Assembly: GCF_019457595.1 (NCBI RefSeq)
Contig: NZ_CP080419.1
Coordinates: 1,736,001-1,800,000 of the forward strand
Reading direction: 5' to 3'
DNA: 64,000 nt
From: Shewanella psychrotolerans
GTDB lineage: Bacteria; Pseudomonadota; Gammaproteobacteria; Enterobacterales; Shewanellaceae
Each line of letters begins with the position of its first letter. Position 1 is the first letter of the stretch. Shown one piece after another: positions 38,655 to 47,089 of the stretch. The notes beneath the pieces are model-generated. The model saw only the letters and a program-made list of their open reading frames with translations. It did no database searches and was not told where the DNA came from. Position numbers and translations under genes: made by a program.

Positions 38655-38935
38655 ATTGTTCAAATAGACAAAATTGGCCATATTCTTACTCGACATCCAG
38701 GTTGCTTTGAAGATAGGATGTTTTGTCGATATATCAATCGCATTATTTAAGTACGCTTTCTATACCGTTTAATGTTGTCGTTAAGGTCTATAATTTTTAA
38801 AGATCGAATTACGACTTTTAAGGTTTATGATGGGTATAAACTCCTTAGTAGGAGCAATAAACGGATCTCAGTATTAATTTGCTGGCATTACCTTAATAAT
38901 TTGCCAGAAGAGCAATAGCAGTCGGGGATATTAAC
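38655..38935 (+). other. Intergenic stretch before the DUF2007 gene
   Basis: No coding frame is convincing here. A possible -10 box (TATAAT, about 38790-38795) and a 5-bp hairpin (CTCCT-TAGT-AGGAG, near 38850) are visible, but neither is supported by a partner element. It is AT-rich and probably holds the promoter of the following gene. Confidence 0.35.
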
Positions 38936-39253
38936 ATGGAAGAGAGAAGTCGATTAGTTGCTGGTGGCAACCTATTACAAGCCCATAGTTGGAAGGGAAT
39001 GTTAGAAGCGTGTGGTATCGCTGTCGAACTGCGTGGCGAAGCATTATTAGGCGGTATTGGTGAGTTACCTGCCGATCTGTTAGATGTTGAGCTTTGGGTT
39101 GCCGAGTCTCAGTATGAGCAGGCTAGAGCTCAACTAGATACGCTTAATAGTGAAAGCCCTAAGTGGCAATGTGTTAAGTGTCATGAAACTAATGAGGGCA
39201 ACTTTGAACTCTGTTGGCAATGTGGCGCAGAAAGAAGTGAACTATTAAGTTAG
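38936..39253 (+). CDS. DUF2007 domain protein with C-terminal zinc ribbon
   Basis: 105 residues. The N-terminal 70 form a DUF2007 (putative signal-transducing, PII-like ferredoxin fold) domain with NLLQAHSWKGMLEACGI and GGIGELPADLLDVELWV. The C-terminal 30 carry WQCVKCHETNEGNFELCWQCG, a four-cysteine RanBP2-like zinc finger. The combination is common in gammaproteobacteria with unknown function. It is transcribed alone. Confidence 0.82.
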   Translation: MEERSRLVAGGNLLQAHSWKGMLEACGIAVELRGEALLGGIGELPADLLDVELWVAESQYEQARAQLDTLNSESPKWQCVKCHETNEGNFELCWQCGAERSELLS

Positions 39254-39394
39254 CCAGCACCTACTATTTTAATAATTATTTGATTTAGGCTGCTAATAGA
39301 GTCTTGGGCATGTTCAGACAGCATTAATCTGTAAAAAGACATGAGTGCCAAAGGTTCTAGATAATTTAACGCCTGTTAAGAGAAAAAACCTGCT

Positions 39395-40306
39395 ATGCAA
39401 TATTTTCCCCTGTTTGTTAATACTCAATCACTGCGCGTGTTGATCGTTGGTGCCGGTGAAGTTGCCAGCCGTAAATTAGATCTCCTTAGTCGCACAGAAG
39501 CTCTGTTGTCGGTTATCGCTCCAGCCGTTTGTGATGAAGTTTTAGTTTATGCCCAAAGCGGAAGGATCACACTATTACAACGTGAAGCGAGTATTGATGA
39601 TATTGCAGATATTGATCTCTTGTATCTCGCCACAGCGGATGATGCGCTTAATTATGAAATGGCGATGTATGCCAAAGCGCAAGGCATATGGGTAAACGTG
39701 GTCGATTCCCCCTCATTGTGTCAGTTTATTACTCCTTCGATTGTTGATAGAGGCAGGCTGCAGGTGGCGATCAGTACTGCAGGCGCTGCGCCCGTATTTG
39801 CTAGGGAATTACGTTCCCGAATAGAGACGTTATTGCCAAACACTCTTGAGCCCCTGTTTGATTTTATTGCTCAGCGTCGAGTGGAAGTGCAGCAGCGACT
39901 CCCCATTTTTAGTCAACGTAAACTGTTTTGGGAACAGTTTTTTAAGGCTAATGGTGACCGTTTTGATCGTCATACAACTACGCATTATGACAATGCGTTT
40001 AATCACCTTGTCAGTGAGGGAGAAATATTGCTGATTGATGATGAAACACCGTTGTCATTGCTTCCCATTGCTGCAATGCCGTTGATGCAGCGGTTAGATC
40101 TTATCTGCAGTGATTTAAGCCTACCGAGTGAGCTACTTGAGCTTTGTCGTCGAGATGCTTCAAGAGGCACGCTTATTCCGCTAAGTGAACTAACCCAGCG
40201 CTTTGAAAAAGGGGAGCGTTTACTGATTTACGCTGATGTAGGTGTGATCAGCAAATTAGCGGCTCATTTCCCTATGGCTAAGCGTTTGCAAGCGGGCTCC
40301 TTGTAA
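39395..40306 (+). CDS. Siroheme synthase N-domain protein (precorrin-2 dehydrogenase-like)
   Basis: A 303-residue protein. The N-terminal NAD-binding domain opens with MQYFPLFVNTQSLRVLIVGA followed by GEVASRKLDLL, matching the CysG N-terminal (Met8p-like) fold. LYLATADDALN and QFITPSIVDRGRLQVAISTA match the central blocks. It oxidises precorrin-2 to sirohydrochlorin and may also insert iron. It is longer than the 200-residue module, and the C-terminal 100 residues are not the SAM methyltransferase part of full CysG. This is a stand-alone version with an extra tail. Confidence 0.87.
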   Translation: MQYFPLFVNTQSLRVLIVGAGEVASRKLDLLSRTEALLSVIAPAVCDEVLVYAQSGRITLLQREASIDDIADIDLLYLATADDALNYEMAMYAKAQGIWVNVVDSPSLCQFITPSIVDRGRLQVAISTAGAAPVFARELRSRIETLLPNTLEPLFDFIAQRRVEVQQRLPIFSQRKLFWEQFFKANGDRFDRHTTTHYDNAFNHLVSEGEILLIDDETPLSLLPIAAMPLMQRLDLICSDLSLPSELLELCRRDASRGTLIPLSELTQRFEKGERLLIYADVGVISKLAAHFPMAKRLQAGSL

Positions 40307-40391
40307 GGTATCGATTTAATCATCAGCGTTGTTGTGCTTTCTTGCTAGGAATTGAGGTAGACTAAGCCAAATTTTCGTAATCTTGATTGAT

Positions 40392-40931
40392 ATGGCACCT
40401 AAAGCAACTGTTTATAAAGCACAATTACAAATAGCCGATATGGATCGTGGCTACTACCACGATCATAACCTCACCCTTGCTCAACATCCATCTGAAACCG
40501 ATGCCCGTATGATGCTGCGTTTACTTGCATTCGCATTAAACGCTAGCGATAGCTTACAGTTCAGTAAAGGGTTATGCGTGGATGATGAGCCTGAGCTTTG
40601 GCAAAAGTCGTTAAGCGATGAGATCGAACTCTGGGTCGAATTTGGCCAAAGTGATGAAAAGTGGGTGAGAAAAGCATGTGGCCGCTCTAAACAAGTTCAA
40701 CTTTTTGCCTACGGTGGTAGAAGTGTACCTATCTGGTGGCAACAGAATCAGCAAGCCTTTAGTCGCTACGCCAATTTAAAGGTCTGGAATATTCCTGAAG
40801 AGGCCGTTAAGGCAATGGGGGAGTTGGTTAGCCGCAGTATGATAGTGCAGTTTAATATTAGTGAAGGAGAGATCTGGATGTCGAATGACCAAGGTAGCGT
40901 GCAGATCATCCCTGAAGTATTAAAAGAATAA
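40392..40931 (+). CDS. yaeQ: YaeQ family protein
   Basis: A 179-residue protein with the YaeQ signature: ATVYKAQLQIADMDRGYYHDHNLTLAQHPSE region at the N-terminus (first 35 residues) and EPELWQKSLSDEIELWVEFG near 70. The fold is PD-(D/E)XK nuclease-like in known structures, and the cellular role is unclear. The start at 40392 is the family N-terminus (MAPKATVYK); a TTG three codons earlier is less likely. Confidence 0.92.
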   Translation: MAPKATVYKAQLQIADMDRGYYHDHNLTLAQHPSETDARMMLRLLAFALNASDSLQFSKGLCVDDEPELWQKSLSDEIELWVEFGQSDEKWVRKACGRSKQVQLFAYGGRSVPIWWQQNQQAFSRYANLKVWNIPEEAVKAMGELVSRSMIVQFNISEGEIWMSNDQGSVQIIPEVLKE

Positions 40932-40941
40932 CCCTTCGAAA

Positions 40942-40976
40942 AGAGAAACCTGTCTAATGACAGGCTTCTCTATTTT
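40942..40976. terminator. Terminator between yaeQ and the convergent transporter gene
   Basis: AGAGAAACCTGTC and GACAGGCTTCTCT form a 13-bp stem with one A-C mismatch, loop TAAT and a T-run. Confidence 0.85.
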
Positions 40977-41003
40977 TCTATAATTAATCACTATTTAGTT
41001 GTA

Positions 41004-42446
41004 TTACGCTTGCTCAAGTAATGCATCTTCATCTTCGCCTTTACCTTTGGTTTTGACTATGATGAGACCAGTAATAACCAGTGTTGAAATCACACCAGCA
41101 ATAGTCGATAAGGTCATAGGTAGACCTGCACCTAAGGTGGCTGAGTTTAGCAGGAAGCTTATTACTACCGTTGTCATAAACATCGCTGGAACAGTACATA
41201 TCCAATGAAACTTGTTATGACGTAACAAATAGGCTGAAGCTGTCCATAACATCATGACTGCGGTCGTTTGGTTTGCGACACCGAAGTAGCGCCAAATTAC
41301 ACCAAAATCAACCTGAGTCAGAATCGCGCCCATGATAAATAATGGGATTGCGAGCAATAGACGCTTTGGTAGCGCGGTTTGTGGCATTTTGAAGAATTCA
41401 GCCAAGATCAAACGTGCAGAGCGAAAGGCAGTATCACCAGAGGTAATAGGTAAAATGATCACGCCTAAGATAGCCATAAAGCCACCGACTGCACCAAGTA
41501 AGCCCGTTGACGCTTCATAGACTACGTTTGCAGGGTTGCCAGCCATGCCCGCGTTTAGTCCTTCAACGCCACCAAAGAATGATAACGCAATTGCACACCA
41601 AATAAGCGCAATAACACCTTCACCTATCATAGCGCCATAGAATACGAAACGACCATTTGATTCATTTTCAACACAACGAGCCATCAGTGGTGATTGGGTT
41701 GCATGGAAACCTGATACTGCACCACAAGCAATGGTGATAAATAGTGCTGGCCATAATGGCATATCATTTGGGTTTAAGTTACTGAAGAAATCACCGATTT
41801 CAAAACCAGGCATCAATGTGTGTTCGCTAGATACGGCAAGTGCGATAGTCAAACCAACAGACATAAACAGCAATAATGCACCAAAGAAGGGATATAGCCG
41901 GCCGATAATTTTGTCGACAGGTACTATGGTCGCAATAAGGTAATAAGTGAAGATCACGCCAAGGAAAATACTGACATCCCAGCCTGTTAATTTACCGAGT
42001 AGACCAGCAGGAGCAGAAATAAATACCACACCAACCAACAACAATAGGATGATGGCGAAGACGTTCATAAAGTGTTTAGCACTCTTGCCTAGGTATTTAC
42101 CTGCAAGATTTGGCACAGATTGACCGTTATTACGAACAGAGAGCATACCTGAGAAGTAATCATGTACTGCACCAGCAAAGATACACCCTAGTACGATCCA
42201 CAGCATTGCTGCTGGTCCATAAAGCGCCCCTAAGATAGGACCAAAGATCGGGCCAACACCAGCGATGTTGAGTAATTGGATTAAGTATACTTTACCTTTT
42301 GACATTGGCACAAAGTCAACGCCATCGGTTTTTGTAAAGGCGGGTGTTTGGCGAGCTTCATTTATGCCAAACACTTTTTCAACAAATTTACCGTAGATAA
42401 AATATCCGCCGAGTAATAGGCCTACACAAAGTAGAAACCACATCAT
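41004..42446 (-). CDS. cstA: CstA-family peptide/pyruvate transporter, short form
   Basis: A 480-residue membrane protein with about 13 helices. CstA blocks are clear: GVGPIFGPILGALYGPAAMLW near residue 65, HDYFSGMLSVRNNGQS near 95, and SGFHATQSPLMARC near 250. E. coli CstA and BtsT are about 700 residues, so this is the shorter subfamily. BtsT imports pyruvate under control of BtsS/BtsR. Here the btsR and btsS homologues lie immediately upstream on the same strand, and a perfect BtsR double site precedes this gene. Pyruvate is therefore the most likely substrate, by inference. Confidence 0.92.
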   Translation of the reverse strand: MMWFLLCVGLLLGGYFIYGKFVEKVFGINEARQTPAFTKTDGVDFVPMSKGKVYLIQLLNIAGVGPIFGPILGALYGPAAMLWIVLGCIFAGAVHDYFSGMLSVRNNGQSVPNLAGKYLGKSAKHFMNVFAIILLLLVGVVFISAPAGLLGKLTGWDVSIFLGVIFTYYLIATIVPVDKIIGRLYPFFGALLLFMSVGLTIALAVSSEHTLMPGFEIGDFFSNLNPNDMPLWPALFITIACGAVSGFHATQSPLMARCVENESNGRFVFYGAMIGEGVIALIWCAIALSFFGGVEGLNAGMAGNPANVVYEASTGLLGAVGGFMAILGVIILPITSGDTAFRSARLILAEFFKMPQTALPKRLLLAIPLFIMGAILTQVDFGVIWRYFGVANQTTAVMMLWTASAYLLRHNKFHWICTVPAMFMTTVVISFLLNSATLGAGLPMTLSTIAGVISTLVITGLIIVKTKGKGEDEDALLEQA

Positions 42447-42508
42447 AATTATTTCCCCCAGTTAAAGTTAACAAGAGTGTAACGCTACGATAGCAGAAGA
42501 AAACTGCC

Positions 42509-42544
42509 ATTATAGTGAGTGGTCATATAAGTTGATTAAGCGGT
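42509..42544 (-). promoter_or_regulatory. BtsR-type double binding site and -10 box before the CstA gene
   Basis: On the minus strand ACCGCTTA (42544-42537), 13 bases, then ACCACTCA (42523-42516). Both match ACC-(G/A)-CT-(C/T)-A, the repeat described for E. coli BtsR (YehT), with its 13-bp spacing. One base after lies TATAAT (42514-42509). The pair would cover the -35 region, suited to an activator. Confidence 0.8.
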
Positions 42545-42565
42545 TATTTGAGGCGGTTAACGGTT

Positions 42566-43276
42566 TTAGCTGAATCCGAAAATCTGTTTAAGCGGTTTAA
42601 GGAAACGGCGTGATACAGGGACTTTTTTACCAGAATGAGTGAGTACTTCCGCGCCATTTTCTTGCATTATGATCTCGCTAATGGCATGGGGGGCGACGAG
42701 ATATTGTTTATGGCAACGCACGAGTTCGGTTTTTTCCTCTAACACTTTTAAGGTTAAATGGGTATGAACATGCTCTTGGCTAGTCGCAACATGAATACCG
42801 GTCAGATCGCTAAAGGCAAATTCCACATTATCGACGTTGATCACTTTAAGGCGGTTACCGCAATAGCAGGGAACATGCTCTAATTGTGTGGGTAATACGG
42901 CAGTAAGGGAGCGTTGTTCTTGCTCTTTGCGGATGCGCTCTATTGTCGTTTGCAGCCTCGCTTCATCGATTGGTTTTAACAGATAGTCAAAGGCATGATT
43001 ATCAAATGCCTTAATCGCATACTCGTCATAAGCCGTCACAAACACGACTTTAGGCATACTGTCAGGGTCGAGCATCGCGACCATCTCTAGCCCGCTAATT
43101 TTGGGCATTTGAATATCAACAAAAATCAAATTGGGTTTATACTTTGCAATAGATTGCATCGCTTCGATGGCGTTGCTGCATTGGCCAATAACATTGATAT
43201 CTTGATGAACTGACAATAGGTCATTTAATGATTCTCTAGCAAACAATTCATCATCAATAATTAAGCAAGTGATCAC
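42566..43276 (-). CDS. btsR: LytTR response regulator, BtsR-like
   Basis: A 236-residue regulator. The receiver domain has acidic DDE near residue 8 and the phospho-acceptor Asp in FVDIQMPKISG near 55; the Lys lies in YLLKPIDEARL near 103. The C-terminal LytTR DNA-binding domain spans about 135-236 (CHKQYLVAPHAI, VPVSRRFLKPLK). It follows the kinase gene by one base and precedes the CstA gene. Its expected target site lies just in front of that gene. Confidence 0.9.
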   Translation of the reverse strand: MITCLIIDDELFARESLNDLLSVHQDINVIGQCSNAIEAMQSIAKYKPNLIFVDIQMPKISGLEMVAMLDPDSMPKVVFVTAYDEYAIKAFDNHAFDYLLKPIDEARLQTTIERIRKEQEQRSLTAVLPTQLEHVPCYCGNRLKVINVDNVEFAFSDLTGIHVATSQEHVHTHLTLKVLEEKTELVRCHKQYLVAPHAISEIIMQENGAEVLTHSGKKVPVSRRFLKPLKQIFGFS

Positions 43277-43277
43277 G

Positions 43278-45014
43278 CTAATCTTCCGAGTGGGCAGTTG
43301 TTGATAAGGGTAATGTTATGGTTATACGAGTATAGCTGTCTTGTTCACATAATACCGCAACACCATATCCATTGCCGAAAAGGTTTTTTATTCTTTTATC
43401 GACGATAGACATTCCCAAGCCCGACTGATCTTTATCAGTCGATGTTTGATAAAGTCCGGCGTTATCTGTCACCGCTAATACTAATGACTCTTGTTGTACC
43501 CGACCTGTGACCTCGATTTCCCCGGGATCTAATAGATGGGAAGTGCCATGTTTAACCGCATTTTCGATGATAGGCTGCAGCGTAAATGCTGGTAATTTAT
43601 AGTGATGTAATGACTCAGGAATACTAATTGTGACGCTGAGCCTATCAATGAACCGCGCTTTTTCAATGGTCAGATACGCATCAATATGTTCTAGTTCATC
43701 GGCCAAAGTGACAAGTCCGGTTGTACGTTTTAAGTTAATTCGTAAAAATTGCGCTAAATGTTGAATAAGCTTACGAGCCATCAATGGATCACGGCCGATG
43801 ATGGCGGCAATGGTGTTCAGTGCATTAAACAGAAAGTGTGGGTTAACTTGAGCTTGCAATAATTTGAGTTCAGATTGGGTCAATAGACTCTGTTGTTGCT
43901 CATATCGACCGTAAAGAATTTGGTTTGACATTAACCGGGCAATACCTTCTCCTAATGTTTTGTTTATATTTAAAAAAAGCTTATTTTTAGGCTCATAAAG
44001 TTTAATGGTGCCAATGACTTCTGATTCACACCTAAGAGGAATGACCAAACTTGATCCTAAACGGCATTGAGCTGAAATTGAGCAGGCATAACTGGTTTCA
44101 ACACCATCGGCAAACATCACACAATTTTGCTCAATGGCATCTTGAGTGATCTGTGATGAGATTGGTGTACCTGGAATATGATGATCGTCGCCTATGCCAA
44201 TAAAGGCGAGTAGTTTCTCTTTATCGGTGATCGCAACAGCGCCAACATTGGTTTCTTCAATAATAATTTGTGCAACCTTGGTACTGCTTTCTTGATCGAA
44301 GCCTTTTGATAACACTCCAACACTGCGTTCTGCGATTTTGAGTGCTTTAGTCGAAAACGCTGACGAAAGCTTATCGAACATGGTTTTTTGATCTCTAACC
44401 ATGCTCATAAAGAGCGCAGCTCCAATAGAGTTTACGAGTAACATTGGCAAAGCAATTTGTTTTACTAGTTCTACCGCATCAGCATAAGGTTTTGCGACCG
44501 CGAGAATGACGCCCATTTGCAGCATTTCCGCTGAAAAGGTCACAAGACAGACGAGTAGTGGGGTATAGACAAGCTCACTCTTGTTTATTTTCCTCAGATA
44601 TAAGCCCACAATTCCGACTGACAGGCCTTCTAGAGTCGTTGAAATCGCACAGGCCAAATCGGTAAAACCGCCCATACTGTATCGATGTAAGCCTCCAGTG
44701 AGACCGACTAAGAAACCTGTAACAGGCCCGCCAAGCAGTCCGCCTAAAACAGCGCCCATGGCTCGGGTATTGGCAATTGCATCATTGGTTTGCTCGCCAA
44801 AATAGGTTGCCATAATGCAAAAGCCAGAGAAGATCAGATAGATATAGATTTTATGTGGCAGACGAGTGGCTGTCTCGGCAAACAGTTTGAACAGTGGGGT
44901 TTTACTCAGCAGATAGACAATAACCAGATATAAACACATCTGTTGAGTAAGCAATAATATGAGCTGCATTGTGAGCGAGCTTCCTAAAACCGTAATGCGT
45001 AATGGTTTGAGCAT
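43278..45014 (-). CDS. btsS: LytS-type sensor histidine kinase, BtsS-like
   Basis: A 578-residue membrane kinase. A 5TM-5TMR_LYT domain occupies about residues 10-205, a GAF domain about 225-350, and the His-kinase region carries QVNPHFLFNALNTIAAI near 395. A degenerate ATPase follows with LQPIIENAVKHG and SGLGMSIVDKR. E. coli BtsS senses extracellular pyruvate. The pairing with a btsR-like gene and CstA-family transporter is the same circuit. Its start is at 45014, close to the divergent yecH gene. Confidence 0.9.
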   Translation of the reverse strand: MLKPLRITVLGSSLTMQLILLLTQQMCLYLVIVYLLSKTPLFKLFAETATRLPHKIYIYLIFSGFCIMATYFGEQTNDAIANTRAMGAVLGGLLGGPVTGFLVGLTGGLHRYSMGGFTDLACAISTTLEGLSVGIVGLYLRKINKSELVYTPLLVCLVTFSAEMLQMGVILAVAKPYADAVELVKQIALPMLLVNSIGAALFMSMVRDQKTMFDKLSSAFSTKALKIAERSVGVLSKGFDQESSTKVAQIIIEETNVGAVAITDKEKLLAFIGIGDDHHIPGTPISSQITQDAIEQNCVMFADGVETSYACSISAQCRLGSSLVIPLRCESEVIGTIKLYEPKNKLFLNINKTLGEGIARLMSNQILYGRYEQQQSLLTQSELKLLQAQVNPHFLFNALNTIAAIIGRDPLMARKLIQHLAQFLRINLKRTTGLVTLADELEHIDAYLTIEKARFIDRLSVTISIPESLHHYKLPAFTLQPIIENAVKHGTSHLLDPGEIEVTGRVQQESLVLAVTDNAGLYQTSTDKDQSGLGMSIVDKRIKNLFGNGYGVAVLCEQDSYTRITITLPLSTTAHSED

Positions 45015-45124
45015 AGCACTGGCAAAGAATCGAGAACAACTGTTTGCAATGGGAATTAGATCAAAGTTTCAGTGCCAATTTTACGATATAAAGATTCAAA
45101 TAAATTATATCTTTAAGAGGCGAT

Positions 45125-45367
45125 ATGTCAGATTCAATTCACGGTCATCAAGTGATGGAGTTAATGCTCTCTCTTGGTCGGGCAATATCCAAGCAAGAGT
45201 TAGAACAGCTTATGGCGAGTCACTTTGGGGAGCAAGCACGCTACCATACGTGTTCTGCAAGTGAGATGGATGCACAAGAGCTTATTGGTTTTTTAGAAGC
45301 AAGAGGGAAATTTATTGAATCATCAGATGGAATAGCAACGGCCGCAGACAAGATCTGTAACCATTAG
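45125..45367 (+). CDS. yecH: YecH family (DUF2492) putative metal-binding protein
   Basis: An 80-residue protein beginning MSDSIHGHQVMELML and carrying HTCSASEMDAQELIGFLEAR, the YecH signature. Conserved His and Cys residues, including a C-terminal CNH, could bind a metal. AGAGG precedes the ATG. The function is unknown. It is divergent from the kinase gene and convergent with the RHH-type gene. Confidence 0.87.
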   Translation: MSDSIHGHQVMELMLSLGRAISKQELEQLMASHFGEQARYHTCSASEMDAQELIGFLEARGKFIESSDGIATAADKICNH

Positions 45368-45372
45368 CTAGT

Positions 45373-45717
45373 TTAGTCATGACTGTTTTCGATGAGCTGT
45401 TGCAGCTCATCTTTAGACATTTTTGCAAATTCAGTGATCATGATGCGGATAAGGCGAGATTTAGCCGCTTTATTGCTCTTGGATAATTGATTGAGCTGAG
45501 TGATGCTGCTTTCAGTTAACGTAAATGTGGCATGTTTAAAAATTTTGGTCGATTGCTTTTTCAAGCCTAAGATTTCGTTAGCTTTGTGTTTTTTCTTAGT
45601 TCGTCCAGCAAAGCCTGGTTGGCCAAATGCATAGTTATTGGCATCTTCGATAAATTCCTCGATGGTGAGTTTTTTTCGAGGTTTAGGTTTGCGGCGTTTA
45701 AGATCAGTTAAGCTCAT
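45373..45717 (-). CDS. Small basic protein with ribbon-helix-helix-like C-terminus, ParA partner
   Basis: A 114-residue protein. The N-terminal 60 residues are very basic (KRRKPKPRKK, TKKKHKANE). The C-terminal 50 hold a beta-strand (KHATFTLTESS) followed by two helices (ITQLNQLSK and KSRLIRIMITEF), the layout of RHH/CopG DNA-binding proteins. The start at 45717 overlaps the end of the ParA gene by 14 bp. A small basic RHH partner in this arrangement would be a centromere-binding ParB analogue, as in type Ib partition systems. This is inference, and no centromere repeats were found nearby. Confidence 0.65.
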   Translation of the reverse strand: MSLTDLKRRKPKPRKKLTIEEFIEDANNYAFGQPGFAGRTKKKHKANEILGLKKQSTKIFKHATFTLTESSITQLNQLSKSNKAAKSRLIRIMITEFAKMSKDELQQLIENSHD

Positions 45718-46372
45718 AAGAATTTTCTGGTGGTATAGCAAAGAGTTCGTCTGCAATAGCGCGTATTTCGTTAGCGGCTTTACCGTTTGGCTCTATTTCC
45801 AGTACCGATGACCCCTGTTCTTCACTGTCATCATAGATATTGCGGCTAAAGGTGACATGATCTAAAACTCGTAGCCCAAAAGACTCTACAACTTCTTTTG
45901 CTTCTAGAATTCGCTTATATTGACTCGGGAGTGACGGACATTGGGTCATTACCACGGTAGCGACCATTTTAGGGTTAACCATCTTACATGTACTAAGCAT
46001 ATCTTCCATGTGGGGAAGGGTTTTCAAATCACGTCTTTTTGGTCGAAGCGGTAATACAACGTAGGTCGCTACAGACATGGCCGCACGCATAGCTAAGTTA
46101 TCTTGACCCCCACAATCAACAATAACGTAATCAAAGCGTTCGTCTAGTCCCAATAAGTCATTGCGTATCTTACCGTACAGTTGAATACAGTTAATCGCTG
46201 GGAGGCTCGGGTCTTCATTACGTGCTTGTATCCAGTCTGATGTGGTGCGTTGCGGATCACAGTCGACCATTAACACATTGGCGTTATGTTTTTGGGTTAT
46301 ATGAACGGCAATATTTTGCGCCATACAACTTTTACCTGCACCTCCTTTTTCACCGCCTACAAGCAGAATCAT
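45704..46372 (-). CDS. Orphan ParA-family ATPase
   Basis: A 222-residue deviant-Walker ATPase. The A motif is GGEKGGAGKS at residues 6-15 with the signature Lys. VDCDPQRTTSDW is the A' block and VIVDCGGQDN the B block. There is no N-terminal helix-turn-helix, so it belongs with the short ParA/MinD-like forms. The start at 46372 gives the usual position of the P-loop. It overlaps an RHH-type gene and lies with no replication or plasmid genes around it. Cargo positioning or DNA partition are possible roles. Confidence 0.85.
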   Translation of the reverse strand: MILLVGGEKGGAGKSCMAQNIAVHITQKHNANVLMVDCDPQRTTSDWIQARNEDPSLPAINCIQLYGKIRNDLLGLDERFDYVIVDCGGQDNLAMRAAMSVATYVVLPLRPKRRDLKTLPHMEDMLSTCKMVNPKMVATVVMTQCPSLPSQYKRILEAKEVVESFGLRVLDHVTFSRNIYDDSEEQGSSVLEIEPNGKAANEIRAIADELFAIPPENSYELN

Positions 46373-46485
46373 ACCGTTGTCTCCCTCGAATATATGCACT
46401 ACGCTGAGCCAGATTAAGTGCTAATTAGTATAGATCAGAGTTACAGATATTGCTTAAACTCGTATAATTTAGTTACCTGAAATGA

Positions 46486-46788
46486 TTAAATAATTTGTGC
46501 TGCTATATGAAAGCTTTGCTGCTTACATTCGTTGCAGCGACATACTTGGGCTTTAATGCTATTTTGTTTATCTGTATCGGGATTAAAGGTGATTTCAAGC
46601 AGTTCACCTATCGCAAACGGATTTTTGTATTCGATGAGTACCCCGCGACGAGCTAAATCGATACAAATTCCCTCATCTGTTTGATTTTTGCCGTTGGCGT
46701 CGATCCAAGAAACCAGGATTCTTTCGGCTTCCATATCTACTCGCAGTGACTTACGGCGTTCATCAACTTCTTCTTGGTGTTGGTCCAT
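46486..46788 (-). CDS. PilZ domain protein
   Basis: A 100-residue stand-alone PilZ domain. The c-di-GMP binding motif RRKSLR lies near residue 12. The second motif, normally D-x-S-x-x-G, reads DLARRG near 45, with the Ser replaced by Ala. Further beta-strands follow (GVLIEYKNP, LLEITFNP). It may bind c-di-GMP weakly or not at all. It stands upstream of the ParA pair on the same strand, 113 bases away. A shared transcript is possible. Confidence 0.82.
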   Translation of the reverse strand: MDQHQEEVDERRKSLRVDMEAERILVSWIDANGKNQTDEGICIDLARRGVLIEYKNPFAIGELLEITFNPDTDKQNSIKAQVCRCNECKQQSFHIAAQII

Positions 46789-46858
46789 CAGATTATTCCT
46801 TCGTATAAATTTAGATACACGTAACCTTTTAAACTTAGCACAGTTTTACGTTGAAACA

Positions 46859-46978
46859 ATGTCCTTTGATATACATGGAACTAATAAATATTTGAGCTTA
46901 ATTCTTACTGGAATTAAGGTTAATCCAGCTGAATTTGGCTTAGTGCTATCACAAAGGGTTGTTCGTAGTTTAACTTAA
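46859..46978 (+). CDS. Doubtful short ORF, 39 residues
   Basis: An ATG at 46859 opens MSFDIHGTNKYLSLILTG and continues to a TAA at 46976. There is no clear ribosome site, and no family is recognised. After it lies a good AAGGAGAG followed at 47006 by an ATG with only five codons. The region between PilZ and psiE may be a decayed gene or part of a dispersed repeat. I see nothing else in 46789-47055. Confidence 0.2.
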   Translation: MSFDIHGTNKYLSLILTGIKVNPAEFGLVLSQRVVRSLT

Positions 46979-47055
46979 CTTAACTTTAAGGAGAGAGTAG
47001 CTAAAATGATTAGAGAGCACACTTAACGATCTTCAATCAGTAACTTCTATATAGT

Positions 47056-47082
47056 AATACGGCGCTGTATCAGCGCCGTATT
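47056..47082 (-). terminator. Hairpin after psiE
   Basis: AATACGGCGCTG (47056-47067) and CAGCGCCGTATT (47071-47082) form a perfect 12-bp stem with a 3-base loop, just downstream of psiE on its strand. Confidence 0.75.
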
Positions 47083-47089
47083 TAGAGAA

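Noticed and set aside
47006-47023. Five-codon ORF after a strong AAGGAGAG sequence
   Set aside because: Too short to support; no downstream gene for it to act as a leader peptide.
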